A DNA stretch of 21,313 bases from Actinomycetes bacterium (GCA_023429855.1 JAEZDB010000290.1:1-21313); one strand, 5' to 3'. Positions 12,872-21,063 are shown, counted from the stretch's first letter. The notes: generated by a model not told the origin, from the letters alone. Numbers and translations: made by a program.

Positions 12872-14658
12872 CCACGCTTCCTGCTCCGCGCGCCAACGAA
12901 TACCGCGACGCCTGGAACGGCGATCTGAATGCCGGTGACGCCGGGTCGGTCAAGCGCGTCGCCGGCTGGGTCCACCGCCGCCGCGACCACGGCGGGCTGA
13001 TCTTCATCGACCTGCGCGACCGGTCGGGTCTGCTGCAGCTCGTGATCGACCCCGATGCGGGCGCCGACATCTTCGCGGCGGCCGAGCGCCTGCGCTCCGA
13101 GCACGTGATCTCCGTCTCGGGCGAGATCAGCAAGCGCGGGGCGGAGCACGTGAACCCGAACCTGCCGACGGGTGAGATCGAGCTGCGCGTCGCGTCGCTC
13201 GACGTGCTCGCGGAGGCCGACACGCCGCCGTTCCCGGTCGACGAGGAGACGAAGGTCTCCGAGGAGATCCGCCTCAAGCACCGCGCCGTCGACCTGCGCC
13301 GCCAGGGCCTGCGCGACGCGCTGATCCTGCGCTCGGCGATCACCGCGGCGATGCGCTCCGACCTCACCGAGCAGGGCTTCCTCGAGGTCGAGACCCCGAT
13401 CCTCACGCGCTCCACGCCGGAGGGCGCCCGCGACTTCCTCGTCCCCAGCCGCTTTCAGCCCGGCAGCTTCTACGCGCTGCCGCAGTCGCCGCAGCTCTTC
13501 AAGCAGCTGCTGATGGTCGGCGGCCTGGAGCGGTACTACCAGATCGCCCGCTGCTTCCGCGACGAAGACCTGCGCGCCGACCGCCAGCCGGAGTTCACGC
13601 AGCTCGACATCGAGATGAGCTTCGTCACCGAGGACGACGTCATCGCCGAGATGGAGCGCCTGATGACGAAGGTGTTCGAGGTCGGCGGCCTCGACGTGGC
13701 CCCGGCGCCGTGGCCCCGCATGAGCTACGACGAGTCGATGCTCAAGTACGGCAACGACCGCCCGGACCTGCGCTTCGGCCTGGAGATCAAGGACGTGTCG
13801 GAGGCGCTCAGCGGCTCGGACTTCAAGGTGTTCGAGTCGGTCATCGCCGGCGGTGGCGTGGTCCGCGCGATCAACGCGGGCCAGCGCGAGTTCCCGCGCA
13901 AGGAGCTCGACCACCTCAACGAGGTCGCCCAGCGCCACGGCGGCAAGGCCGTCGCCTGGGCGTTCGTGCAGGAGGACTCCACGTGGCGCTCGCCGATCGC
14001 GAAGTTCCTCGGAGAGGAGAAGACCACCGCCGCCAACGCCGTCCTCGAGGCGTCGCCCGGCGACCTGCTGATCTTCGTCGGCGACCAAGCCAAGGTCGCC
14101 GCGCCGGTGCTCTCCGCGCTACGCCTGCACCTCGCAAACTACTTCGACCTCATCCCCGAGGGCGAGCACTCGATCACCTGGATCGTCGACTTCCCGATGT
14201 TCGAGTACAACGACGACGAGGGCCGCTTCGACGCACTGCACCACCCATTCACGGCGCCGACCGGCGACCTCAGCGACCCGGCCAGTCTGAAGTCGCGCGC
14301 CTACGACCTGGTTGTCGACGGCACCGAGCTGGGCGGCGGCTCGATCCGCATCAACGACCCGGCGGTGCAGTCGCGCGTCCTGGAGATCCTCGGCATCGAC
14401 GCCGATGAGGCCCAGGACCGTTTCGGGTTCCTGCTCGACGCGCTCAAGTTCGGCGCTCCGCCGCACGGCGGTATCGCGTTCGGTATCGACCGTATCGTGG
14501 CCGTCGCCGCGGGCCGCGAGTCGATCCGCGACGTGATCGCGTTCCCGAAGACGGCCACTGGCGGCGATCCGCTCACCGGCGCGCCCGACGAGGTCGACGC
14601 ACGGCAGCTCCGCGATCTCGGGATCCGCAAGGCCGCCGAGACGCCGAGCGGCGTCTAA
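12868..14658 (+). CDS. aspS: Aspartate--tRNA ligase (probably non-discriminating, Asp/Asn)
   Basis: The 596-residue bacterial-type AspRS has an N-terminal OB-fold anticodon domain (VAGWVHRRRDHGGLIFIDLRDR). Its class II core shows YALPQSPQLFKQLLM, motif 2 FRDEDLRADRQPEFTQLDIEM, HHPFTAP and motif 3 GAPPHGGIAFGIDRIVA. The GAD insertion domain lies between about residues 290 and 420. His41 in RRRDHGG is the residue found in enzymes that also charge tRNA-Asn with Asp; Asp-specific enzymes such as that of E. coli have Leu there. Such enzymes need GatCAB, whose genes are not in this window. The gene is coupled to hisS by a 4-base overlap. Confidence 0.97.
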   Translation: MTTLPAPRANEYRDAWNGDLNAGDAGSVKRVAGWVHRRRDHGGLIFIDLRDRSGLLQLVIDPDAGADIFAAAERLRSEHVISVSGEISKRGAEHVNPNLPTGEIELRVASLDVLAEADTPPFPVDEETKVSEEIRLKHRAVDLRRQGLRDALILRSAITAAMRSDLTEQGFLEVETPILTRSTPEGARDFLVPSRFQPGSFYALPQSPQLFKQLLMVGGLERYYQIARCFRDEDLRADRQPEFTQLDIEMSFVTEDDVIAEMERLMTKVFEVGGLDVAPAPWPRMSYDESMLKYGNDRPDLRFGLEIKDVSEALSGSDFKVFESVIAGGGVVRAINAGQREFPRKELDHLNEVAQRHGGKAVAWAFVQEDSTWRSPIAKFLGEEKTTAANAVLEASPGDLLIFVGDQAKVAAPVLSALRLHLANYFDLIPEGEHSITWIVDFPMFEYNDDEGRFDALHHPFTAPTGDLSDPASLKSRAYDLVVDGTELGGGSIRINDPAVQSRVLEILGIDADEAQDRFGFLLDALKFGAPPHGGIAFGIDRIVAVAAGRESIRDVIAFPKTATGGDPLTGAPDEVDARQLRDLGIRKAAETPSGV

Positions 14659-14680
14659 GAGGCAAGCGGAGAGCCGGCGC

Positions 14681-14711
14681 CGGTCGCTCGCGGCGCCCGC
14701 GCCGGCGACCG
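14681..14711. terminator. Bidirectional hairpin terminator between aspS and the GNAT gene
   Basis: CGGTCGC (14681-14687) pairs with GCGACCG (14705-14711). Inside, CGGCG (14691-14695) pairs with CGCCG (14700-14704) around a 4-base loop, giving 12 bp with one 3-base bulge. It lies in the 58-base gap between two convergent genes. Confidence 0.6.
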
Positions 14712-14716
14712 AATGC

Positions 14717-15400
14717 TTAGGGCGTCAGAGGTGGCGCGTGGAGGACGCCGTCCCACTCGACGCCGAACAGCACGGTTGACGGCACCCGGGCTTGACTCAT
14801 GGACGGGGTTCCGTCCTCGGCCAACGCGGGGCCTAGTTTGGTCGGCAAGTGCGCCCAGAGCGCCTGTATCCCGTTGGCCCCCAGCCAGGAGACCGCCTCG
14901 TCGGATTCGCACCAAGTGAGGTAGTCGTCGTTCACGGGAAAGCCCGCCTCGGCGAGGTGCGCGGCCCGGCTGCGGTGCTTCCGGAGTACACCTGGCGCGT
15001 CGTTCAGCGCGTCGGCCAGCTCGAAGCCCTGCTTGACCCAGAAGCCTCCACCCGCACCGTGGGTACGCAGGCGGACGGAGCTGAGGCCGGAAGTCCAAGC
15101 CGCGTCGCGGACAGCGCACCACAGCTGCGCCCCGACGCCGCGGTAGTTCGGCGACGCCTGGATATCCATGACGTAGCCGGAAAGGTCGTGCTCGTCGCCC
15201 AACACCGCAAACAGGATCTTGGGTGCCTGCCAGAGCGACGGATCGTCGGGCTCGCAGCAACGAACCGTGACGTACTCCGCACCCCTGGTGACCCCGATCT
15301 TGCTGACGGCACGGCCGAAGCTCAACGGCTGCAGTCCGGTCTGCTGGTCGAGGTGATCGATGATCCGTCCGAGAGCGGCAGAGGCGTGGGCGTTCGACAT
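14717..15400 (-). CDS. GNAT-family N-acetyltransferase with C-terminal extension
   Basis: The 227-residue soluble protein has a GNAT core at about residues 35-130. Its signature is DIQASPNYRGVGAQLWCAVRDAAW: a beta strand, then R-G-x-G-x-x-L as acetyl-CoA pyrophosphate loop. GFWVKQGFELAD at the end of the fold is the usual F-Y-x-x-x-G-F-type strand. About 90 residues follow that are not part of the GNAT fold and include several Trp (DDYLTWCESDEAVSWLGANG, IQALWAHLP). Substrate is unknown. The neighbours give no functional hint. The start ATG is preceded by GGATGA 7 bases upstream as a weak ribosome binding site. Confidence 0.82.
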   Translation of the reverse strand: MSNAHASAALGRIIDHLDQQTGLQPLSFGRAVSKIGVTRGAEYVTVRCCEPDDPSLWQAPKILFAVLGDEHDLSGYVMDIQASPNYRGVGAQLWCAVRDAAWTSGLSSVRLRTHGAGGGFWVKQGFELADALNDAPGVLRKHRSRAAHLAEAGFPVNDDYLTWCESDEAVSWLGANGIQALWAHLPTKLGPALAEDGTPSMSQARVPSTVLFGVEWDGVLHAPPLTP

Positions 15401-15607
15401 CGCGGGTCATCCAACCATGCACGGTCGCGGGTCTTGAGCGGACTGATGCAGGACGCTGCGCCGGCCGTTTCCAGGGAGAACGTGCGTCGAGCAAGGGTTG
15501 CCGCGCCGTGCCGCGACCGGGGGACGGGAGATGGTGGGGTGGTCCATGCGGCGTGTTGCCGTCCGGTTGGACTCAGGTTCTGCCGCGGGCGACCGAGATA
15601 GTGAGGG

Positions 15608-16366
15608 ATGAACCAGGTATCTCGTCCCATGCAGATCGCGCTCGGCGCGGTTTTGGTGTTCGCCGTGCTGTGGTTCGTGGCGCTTCGCCCCAAGGAGCCA
15701 GCCGTCGAACCCGTGGCTGCAACTCCCGCGACCCCGGCGCAGACGCCGGCCGCCGATGCTGGCGGCGCTGAGGCGCAGACCGCGCTCGGCAAGACCGTCG
15801 AATCCGCGAAGAACGCCGGCGCCAGCGCCGACGCCGCGGTCAAGGCCCGCGAGTCGCAGACCGGCGAAGAGGCCGATACCTCGGCCCCCGCGGCTCCGGC
15901 CACGCCGTCGCAAAACGCTGCCGAGGGCGCGCCGACTGGTGGCGCCGTCGCCAAGTCGGGTAGCCCGGTGGCGCAGAAGAAGGCTTCGAACAAGGCCAAG
16001 GTCAGCGCCGCGCAGAAGTCGGCGAACCGCACGATCGAGTCGATCCAGCGCGACCTGAAGGCGCGCCGCGCCGCGGTCGTCTTGGTCTGGTCGCCGTCGG
16101 GCAAGGAAGACAAGGTCCTCCATACCCGCATCAAGAACGACATCTCTCGCCGCGGCGGCAAGGTGCGGCCGTACTTCATCAACGTGAGCGACGTGGGCCG
16201 CTACGACGGCCTGCTCGCCGGGCTCGCGCTCGCCCAAACGCCTTCGACGGTCGTGATCGCGCCCAACAACGAGGCGAAGGTCCTCGGCGGTCTTACGAGC
16301 ACCGAGCGCATCGACCGCCTCACCAGCGCCGCGCTGCAGCTCAAGGCTGCCCCGCAGACCCCGTAG
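15608..16366 (+). CDS. Membrane-anchored thioredoxin-like protein without active-site cysteines
   Basis: The 252-residue protein has one N-terminal membrane helix (about residues 8-26, QIALGAVLVFAVLWFVAL). An Ala/Pro/Thr-rich linker of some 110 residues follows. The C-terminal domain (about 145-250) reads like a thioredoxin fold: strand AAVVLVWSPSGKEDKVLHTRI, strand KVRPYFINVSDVGRYDGL, then TPSTVVIAP with the cis-Pro. The C-x-x-C site is replaced by S-G-K-E and the whole protein lacks Cys, so no redox role is possible. It may be a periplasmic binding or adaptor module. GTGAGGG directly before the ATG may be a ribosome binding site, though it is close. A 207-base gap to the divergent GNAT gene holds no other recognisable feature. 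Confidence 0.72.
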   Translation: MNQVSRPMQIALGAVLVFAVLWFVALRPKEPAVEPVAATPATPAQTPAADAGGAEAQTALGKTVESAKNAGASADAAVKARESQTGEEADTSAPAAPATPSQNAAEGAPTGGAVAKSGSPVAQKKASNKAKVSAAQKSANRTIESIQRDLKARRAAVVLVWSPSGKEDKVLHTRIKNDISRRGGKVRPYFINVSDVGRYDGLLAGLALAQTPSTVVIAPNNEAKVLGGLTSTERIDRLTSAALQLKAAPQTP

Positions 16367-16375
16367 GCCGCGCGT

Positions 16376-16394
16376 AGCCGCACTCGCGGCGGCT
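16376..16394 (+). terminator. Short hairpin terminator candidate
   Basis: AGCCG (16376-16380) pairs with CGGCT (16390-16394); alternatively GCCGC pairs with GCGGC around ACTC. It begins 9 bases after the stop of the thioredoxin-like gene. It is short and therefore only weakly supported. Confidence 0.35.
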
Positions 16395-16420
16395 CGGCAC
16401 GCACGCGGCCATGCGCCGCG

Positions 16421-16426
16421 TACCCT
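16421..16426 (+). promoter_or_regulatory. TACCCT -10 box, leaderless promoter of the IscU-MnmA fusion gene
   Basis: TACCCT is followed by exactly 6 bases and then GTG at 16433. This decides the start: the in-frame TTG at 16427 lies directly on the box and could not be on a transcript starting there. Confidence 0.55.
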
Positions 16427-16432
16427 TTGGCT

Positions 16433-17845
16433 GTGGCCGACGAGCGCTTTGCCGAGCACCTCGCGTATCCCCATGCGCTGGGAGCCGAACCCGAGGGCGC
16501 GTGCACCGGCACCGCCGGCGGCGCGGTCTGCGGCGACCTGATCCAGATCCGGATCGCGACCGACGGGCAGTCCGTGACGGGCGTCGGCTTCGACGCCAGC
16601 GGCTGCGGCGCCTCGACGGCGGCCGCCAGCGCGGCGGTGACGCTCGCCGACGGTGCGAGCGTGCTCGACGCGGCGCGGATCGACGCGGCAGCGGTCAGCG
16701 CCGAGCTCGGCGGGCTCTCCGCCGGCAAGTTCCATGCGGCCGACCTGGCGTCGGACGCCCTTGCGGTGGCGCTTGGCGCCGCGATCATGCGCGCCCCGGC
16801 CGCTGGTGCCCTCGACGAGGTCCGCACGCTCGTCGCGCTCTCTGGTGGCGTCGACAGCGCCGTAGCAGCCTCGCTCGAGGCTGAGGCGGGCCGCGAGGTC
16901 GTCTGCGTGACGCTCGAGCTGTGGCGCAGCGCCGAGAACGACGCCGAGAAGTCGTGCTGCTCGGCGAGCGCCGTCCGGCTCGCGCGCTCGGTCGCCCACA
17001 AGGCGGGTTTGCCGCACTTCACCGTCGACCTGCGCCAGGAGTTCCGTGCGGGCGTGGTGGAGCCCTACCTCGAGGGCCACCGCCGCGGCGCCACGCCGAA
17101 CCCGTGCATCCGGTGCAACGGCAGCGTGCGCATCGACGCGATGGTCGGTCTCGCCGACCGCCTCGGCGCCGCGACGCTCGTGACCGGCCACTACGCCCAG
17201 CTCGAGGGCGGCCTCCTCCGCGCCGGTCTGGATCCGGCGAAGGACCAGTCCTACATGCTCGCCGGCCTCGACCCGCAGACGCTCGCGCGGCTGCGCTTTC
17301 CGCTCGGGCACCTCACGAAGCCCGAGGTGCGGGTCCTCGCTGAGGAGGCCGGCATCAGCGTCGCCAAGCGGCCCGAGTCGCAGGACCTCTGCTTCCTGGC
17401 CGGAACCGGCAAGCGGGCCTTTCTGGAGCGCCACGGCGGTCTGCAGGACCGGCCGGGCTCGATCGTGACCGCCGACGGCGCGGTCGTCGGCGCGCACCAC
17501 GGGGCCCACAACTTCACGGTGGGGCAGCGCCGCGGGCTCGATCTCGGCGGCGGCCCGATCCGTTACGTGCTCGCGACCGACCCTGTTGCGAACACGGTCA
17601 CCGTCGGGTCAGCCGAAGACCTGCTCACGGAGCGCGTCGAGCTCTCCGGTATCGCGCTGCACCGCGGCGAGGAGGCTGTCGGCTCGGTCCGCCTGCGGTA
17701 CCACTCGAAGGTGATCCCCTGCCGGCTCGAGGGAGCCATCCTGCACCTCGGTGAGCCGTTCAGAGGCGTCGCGCCAGGCCAAAGCGCCTGCCTGATGGAC
17801 GGCGACGTGGTCGTCGGCACCGGCACAATCGTGGGCCCTGCCTAA
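16433..17845 (+). CDS. mnmA: IscU/NifU-like domain fused to tRNA-uridine 2-sulfurtransferase MnmA
   Basis: The 470-residue protein has two parts. Residues about 1-120 resemble the Fe-S scaffold IscU/NifU-N: E-H-x-x-x-P-H-A-L-G, Cys33 in V-C-G-D, Cys58 in SGCGASTAAAS, and KFHAADLASDAL with His101. The third scaffold Cys is Ala102. From residue 131 follows MnmA, which thiolates U34 of Glu, Gln and Lys tRNAs: PP-loop LSGGVDSAVAA (137-142), TPNPCIRCNGSVRID with Cys225-x-x-Cys228, TGHYAQ, KDQSYMLAGL, ESQDLCFL with Cys320, and FTVGQRRGL. MnmA alone is about 360 residues; the extra length equals the scaffold domain. The three Cys in the catalytic part suit a [4Fe-4S] cluster of the kind reported for MnmA/TtuA-type enzymes. 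A long hairpin follows the gene. Confidence 0.92.
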   Translation: MADERFAEHLAYPHALGAEPEGACTGTAGGAVCGDLIQIRIATDGQSVTGVGFDASGCGASTAAASAAVTLADGASVLDAARIDAAAVSAELGGLSAGKFHAADLASDALAVALGAAIMRAPAAGALDEVRTLVALSGGVDSAVAASLEAEAGREVVCVTLELWRSAENDAEKSCCSASAVRLARSVAHKAGLPHFTVDLRQEFRAGVVEPYLEGHRRGATPNPCIRCNGSVRIDAMVGLADRLGAATLVTGHYAQLEGGLLRAGLDPAKDQSYMLAGLDPQTLARLRFPLGHLTKPEVRVLAEEAGISVAKRPESQDLCFLAGTGKRAFLERHGGLQDRPGSIVTADGAVVGAHHGAHNFTVGQRRGLDLGGGPIRYVLATDPVANTVTVGSAEDLLTERVELSGIALHRGEEAVGSVRLRYHSKVIPCRLEGAILHLGEPFRGVAPGQSACLMDGDVVVGTGTIVGPA

Positions 17846-17860
17846 GCCCCGCGCCACGCC

Positions 17861-17912
17861 CGGTGAGCGTCGGATTACCAGCCCCCTGGGGTCGGTAATC
17901 CGACGCTCACCG
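17861..17912. repeat. Near-perfect 52-base inverted repeat between mnmA and alaS
   Basis: CGGTGAGCGTCGGATTACC (17861-17879) and its exact complement (17894-17912) form a 19-bp stem. The 14 bases between them can pair further (17881-17884 with 17889-17892) after one A-C mismatch, leaving a 4-base loop. It starts 15 bases after the mnmA stop and ends 44 bases before the alaS -10 box. No T-run follows. It may be the mnmA terminator or a dispersed palindromic element. Confidence 0.85.
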
Positions 17913-17955
17913 CGCCGTACGGTCGGGCGGGGTGCACGCCGCCGGGGTTTTCGGC

Positions 17956-17961
17956 CAAACT
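17956..17961 (+). promoter_or_regulatory. -10 box candidate CAAACT of alaS
   Basis: CAAACT departs from TANNNT at the first base and lies 7 bases before GTG at 17969. It fits the leaderless pattern of the neighbouring genes. No ribosome binding site or T-box-like leader is present. Confidence 0.35.
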
Positions 17962-17968
17962 CCCTGCT

Positions 17969-20602
17969 GTGACGTCCGACGAGATCCGCGAGCGATTCCT
18001 CAGCTACTTCGCTGACCGAGGCCACCTGCGCCGTCCTTCGGCGTCGCTCGTGCCTGCGGCGCACGACCCGTCGGTCCTGCTCACCACGGCGGGCATGCAC
18101 CCGCTCAAGGACTACTTCCTCGGCAAGGAGCAGCCGCCGGCGCACCGCCTCACGAGCTGCCAAAAGTGCTTCCGCACTGTCGACATCGAGAACGTCGGCG
18201 TCACCGACCGCCACCTGACGATGTTCGAGATGCTCGGCAACTTCTCGATCGGCGACTACTTCAAACAGGGCGCCGTCGAGATGGCCTGGGAGTTCTCCAC
18301 GTCGCCGACCGGCCTCGGCTTCGCGCCGGAGAGCGTGTGGGTGACCGTGTTCGGCGGCGACGAGGAACTCGGTCTCGGGCCCGACCAGGAAGCGATCGAC
18401 GCATGGCTCGCCGTCGGCGTGCCGCAGGAGCGGATCGTCCTGGCCGGCAAGGAAGACAACTTCTGGCAGGCCGGCCCGACTGGCCCGTGCGGCCCGTGCT
18501 CGGAGCTGTACTTCGACCGCGGCCCCGAGGTCGGCGGTCCAAACGACGCGCCGGCCGGTGAGGGCGAGCGCTACCTCGAGTTCTGGAACCTCGTGTTCAT
18601 GCAGTACCGCATGGGCGAAGACGGATCGCTCACGCCGCTGCCGACGCAGAACATCGATACGGGCCTCGGCCTGAACCGCATGGCGCTGATCAAGCAGGGC
18701 GTCGACAACATCTTCGAGACCGACCAGTTCACACCGCTGATCGAGCTCGGCAAGACGCTCGCGACCAAGGCCACCGACGACCGCGCGCTGCGGATCCTCG
18801 CCGACCACTCCCGCGCGGCGACGTTCCTGATCGCCGACGGCGTCGTCCCGAGCAACGAGGAACGCGGATACATCCTGCGTCGCCTCATGCGCCGCGCGAT
18901 CCTGCAGGGCAGCCGCATCGGCATCGCACCGGGCTTCTTGGGCCAGTACGTCGACCAGGTCATCGCGCTGATGGGCGGCGCCTACCCCGACCTCGTGACC
19001 GAGAAGGCCACGATCCTGCGCTGGGTGCAGGCGGAGGAGGAGGCGTTTGGCCGCACCCTCGAACAGGGCACCAAGCTCTTCGACGAGATCGCGGCCAAGG
19101 TCGACGCTGGCGGCACGATCCCGTCGGCCGACGTCTTCAAGCTGCACGACACCTTCGGCTTCCCGTACGACGTGACCAAGGACCTCGCCGAGGAGCAGGG
19201 CCTCGTCGTCGACGAGGCGGGCTTCGACGAGCTGATGGAGCAGCAGCGCGAGCGCTCGCGTGGCGGCGCTGGTGGCAGCGCAGGCGCCGCTGGGAGCCTG
19301 CGCGACGCCGCCGCCACGCTGGCCACGGCCACCGAGCCGACGCAGTTCACGGGCTACGACGACCTCGTCGCCAACGACACCCGCGTCATCGCGATCGAAT
19401 CGCTTGGCGACCGCACGCTGGTCAAGCTCGACCGCTCGCCGCTCTACGCCACCGGCGGCGGCCAGATCGCCGACGCCGGCGAGCTGGAGTGGGGCGGATC
19501 GCCGGGCGGCCACCGCGCCGAGGTGGCCGACGTGGTCCGCGTGGGCGACGACCAGATCCTCGTGCTCGACGCCAGCGCCGCCGAGGGCCTCTCGAACAAC
19601 GAGGTCGTCGACGTCAAGGTCGACCACGCTGCGCGCTTCCGCACGCAAGGCAACCACACCGCCACGCACCTGCTCCAGTCTGCGCTGCGCGAGGTCGTCG
19701 GCGACCACGTGCGCCAGGCCGGGTCGTACGTGGGGCCCGACAAGCTGCGCTTCGACTTCAACCACGGGCAGGGTCTCTCGGCCGACGAGCTGCGCGCCGT
19801 CGAAGACAAGGTCAACGACTGGATCGCCGCCGACGCCAAGGTCAACTGGCAGTTCCTACCGATCGACGAGGCGAAGGCCAAAGGCGCCACGGCGCTCTTC
19901 GGCGAGAAGTACGGCGACGTGGTTCGCATGGTCGAGATCGGCGACGGCAACTGGTCGCGCGAGCTCTGCGGCGGCACGCACGTAGCCCGCACGTCGGAGA
20001 TCGGCGCCTTCACGATCGTGTCGGAGAGCTCGTCGAGCGCCAACGTGCGCCGTATCGAAGCCCTCACCGGCCCGGCCGCCGTCGAGCGCCTACGTGAGTC
20101 CGACCGCCTGCTGCGCGAGAGCGCTGCGGCGCTGCGCACCCCGCCGGAGACGCTCCCCGAGTCGATCAACGCCCTGCGCGAGCAGCTCAAGGCGGCCGAG
20201 AAGGCGCGCCGCGAGGCGCAGACCGCCGACGTCGACAGCCTCATCGTCGACCGCATCGAGATTCCAGGCGGCGGCTTGCTCGTCGCGCGGACCGTCGAGG
20301 TCGAAGACGGCAAGGCGCTCGGCCAGCTGGCGGAGAAGGGCCGCGAGAAGCTCGGCGAGGACTCGGCCGTCGTGTTCGGCGCCGCCTTCGGCGACCGCGC
20401 GCAGATCGTCGTGAACGTGGGCTCGAAGCTTGTCGAGCGCGGCGTGAGCGCCGGCGACGTGGTCAAGGCCGCGGCGCCCGTGATGGGCGGCGGCGGCGGT
20501 GGCCGCCCGAACGCGGCGCAGGCCGGCGGCAAGCAGGCCGACAAGCTCGGCGACGCCGTGCAGACCGCCCGCGAGACGGTCCTGCAGGCCGCAGGGAACT
20601 AG
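17969..20602 (+). CDS. alaS: Alanine--tRNA ligase
   Basis: The 877-residue class II synthetase has full length. The catalytic core begins TSDEIRERFLSYFADRGH and shows LLTTAGMHPLKDYFLG, CQKCFRTVDIENVG, HLTMFEMLGNFSIGDYFK and GLGLNRMA. The editing domain, which clears Ser- and Gly-tRNA-Ala, has its zinc ligands in HTATH (His563, His567) and CGGTH (Cys667, His671). The C-terminal C-Ala/DHHA1-like domain ends with the glycine-rich MGGGGGGRPNAAQAGG. The G3-U70 tRNA recognition region is present. The start is GTG and the next gene follows after 14 bases, so alaS, ruvX and the last gene form an operon. Confidence 0.98.
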   Translation: MTSDEIRERFLSYFADRGHLRRPSASLVPAAHDPSVLLTTAGMHPLKDYFLGKEQPPAHRLTSCQKCFRTVDIENVGVTDRHLTMFEMLGNFSIGDYFKQGAVEMAWEFSTSPTGLGFAPESVWVTVFGGDEELGLGPDQEAIDAWLAVGVPQERIVLAGKEDNFWQAGPTGPCGPCSELYFDRGPEVGGPNDAPAGEGERYLEFWNLVFMQYRMGEDGSLTPLPTQNIDTGLGLNRMALIKQGVDNIFETDQFTPLIELGKTLATKATDDRALRILADHSRAATFLIADGVVPSNEERGYILRRLMRRAILQGSRIGIAPGFLGQYVDQVIALMGGAYPDLVTEKATILRWVQAEEEAFGRTLEQGTKLFDEIAAKVDAGGTIPSADVFKLHDTFGFPYDVTKDLAEEQGLVVDEAGFDELMEQQRERSRGGAGGSAGAAGSLRDAAATLATATEPTQFTGYDDLVANDTRVIAIESLGDRTLVKLDRSPLYATGGGQIADAGELEWGGSPGGHRAEVADVVRVGDDQILVLDASAAEGLSNNEVVDVKVDHAARFRTQGNHTATHLLQSALREVVGDHVRQAGSYVGPDKLRFDFNHGQGLSADELRAVEDKVNDWIAADAKVNWQFLPIDEAKAKGATALFGEKYGDVVRMVEIGDGNWSRELCGGTHVARTSEIGAFTIVSESSSSANVRRIEALTGPAAVERLRESDRLLRESAAALRTPPETLPESINALREQLKAAEKARREAQTADVDSLIVDRIEIPGGGLLVARTVEVEDGKALGQLAEKGREKLGEDSAVVFGAAFGDRAQIVVNVGSKLVERGVSAGDVVKAAAPVMGGGGGGRPNAAQAGGKQADKLGDAVQTARETVLQAAGN

Positions 20603-20616
20603 GAGCCGGAGCCCCC

Positions 20617-21063
20617 TTGGCGCGCATCCTCGCGCTCGACTACGGCAGCGCCCGCTGCGGAGTCGCGATCAGTGATCCCAGCGGCACGATTGCGTCGCCG
20701 CTGCCGGTCGTTCGCAAGGCGGCGACCCCGAGCGGCATCAAGCGCATCGCGAACATCGTCGCCCAGCACGAGGTCGAGCGCGTGGTGCTCGGCCTGCCGA
20801 TCGGGCTGTCGGGCCGCGAGACCGCGCAGACCAAGGAGACGCGCCGGTTCTGCGAGCAGCTGCGGGCGGCGGTCGCCGTGCCCGTCGACCTCTACGACGA
20901 GCGGTTCACGACCCGCATGGCCGAGCGCGATCACGATGCGCGCGCGGACGAAGACTCCCGCGCCGCCGCCCACCTGCTGAGCGGCTGGCTCGCCGAACAC
21001 CAGGGTCTTCCGCCGGTGCCGGAGGCCTTCGGGGGCCCGGCATGGCAGGATGGTGGGTCGTGA
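20617..21063 (+). CDS. ruvX: RuvX/YqgF-type pre-16S rRNA nuclease
   Basis: The 148-residue protein has the RNase H-like fold of the YqgF family: ILALDYGSARCGVAISD with catalytic Asp8, VVLGLPIGLSGRETAQT, the second acidic strand VDLYDERFTT, and DEDSRAAAHLLSGWL with the third acidic site. YqgF matures the 5' end of 16S rRNA, and was earlier proposed as a Holliday-junction resolvase. The start is TTG, supported by GGAG repeats 9-14 bases upstream. The stop overlaps the next GTG (GTGA). The C-terminus carries about ten extra residues. Confidence 0.93.
   Translation: MARILALDYGSARCGVAISDPSGTIASPLPVVRKAATPSGIKRIANIVAQHEVERVVLGLPIGLSGRETAQTKETRRFCEQLRAAVAVPVDLYDERFTTRMAERDHDARADEDSRAAAHLLSGWLAEHQGLPPVPEAFGGPAWQDGGS

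Noticed and set aside
14717..15400. Horizontal origin of the GNAT gene
   Set aside because: It is flanked by convergent and divergent core genes and differs little in composition; no mobile element or repeat borders it.
15401..15607. Regulatory RNA or small gene in the gap between the GNAT and thioredoxin-like genes
   Set aside because: No convincing hairpin, promoter box or short coding frame with a ribosome binding site was found in these 207 bases.
17846..17968. T-box or other tRNA-sensing leader before alaS
   Set aside because: No T-box core sequence or specifier loop is visible, and a leaderless-type -10 box lies 7 bases before the GTG.
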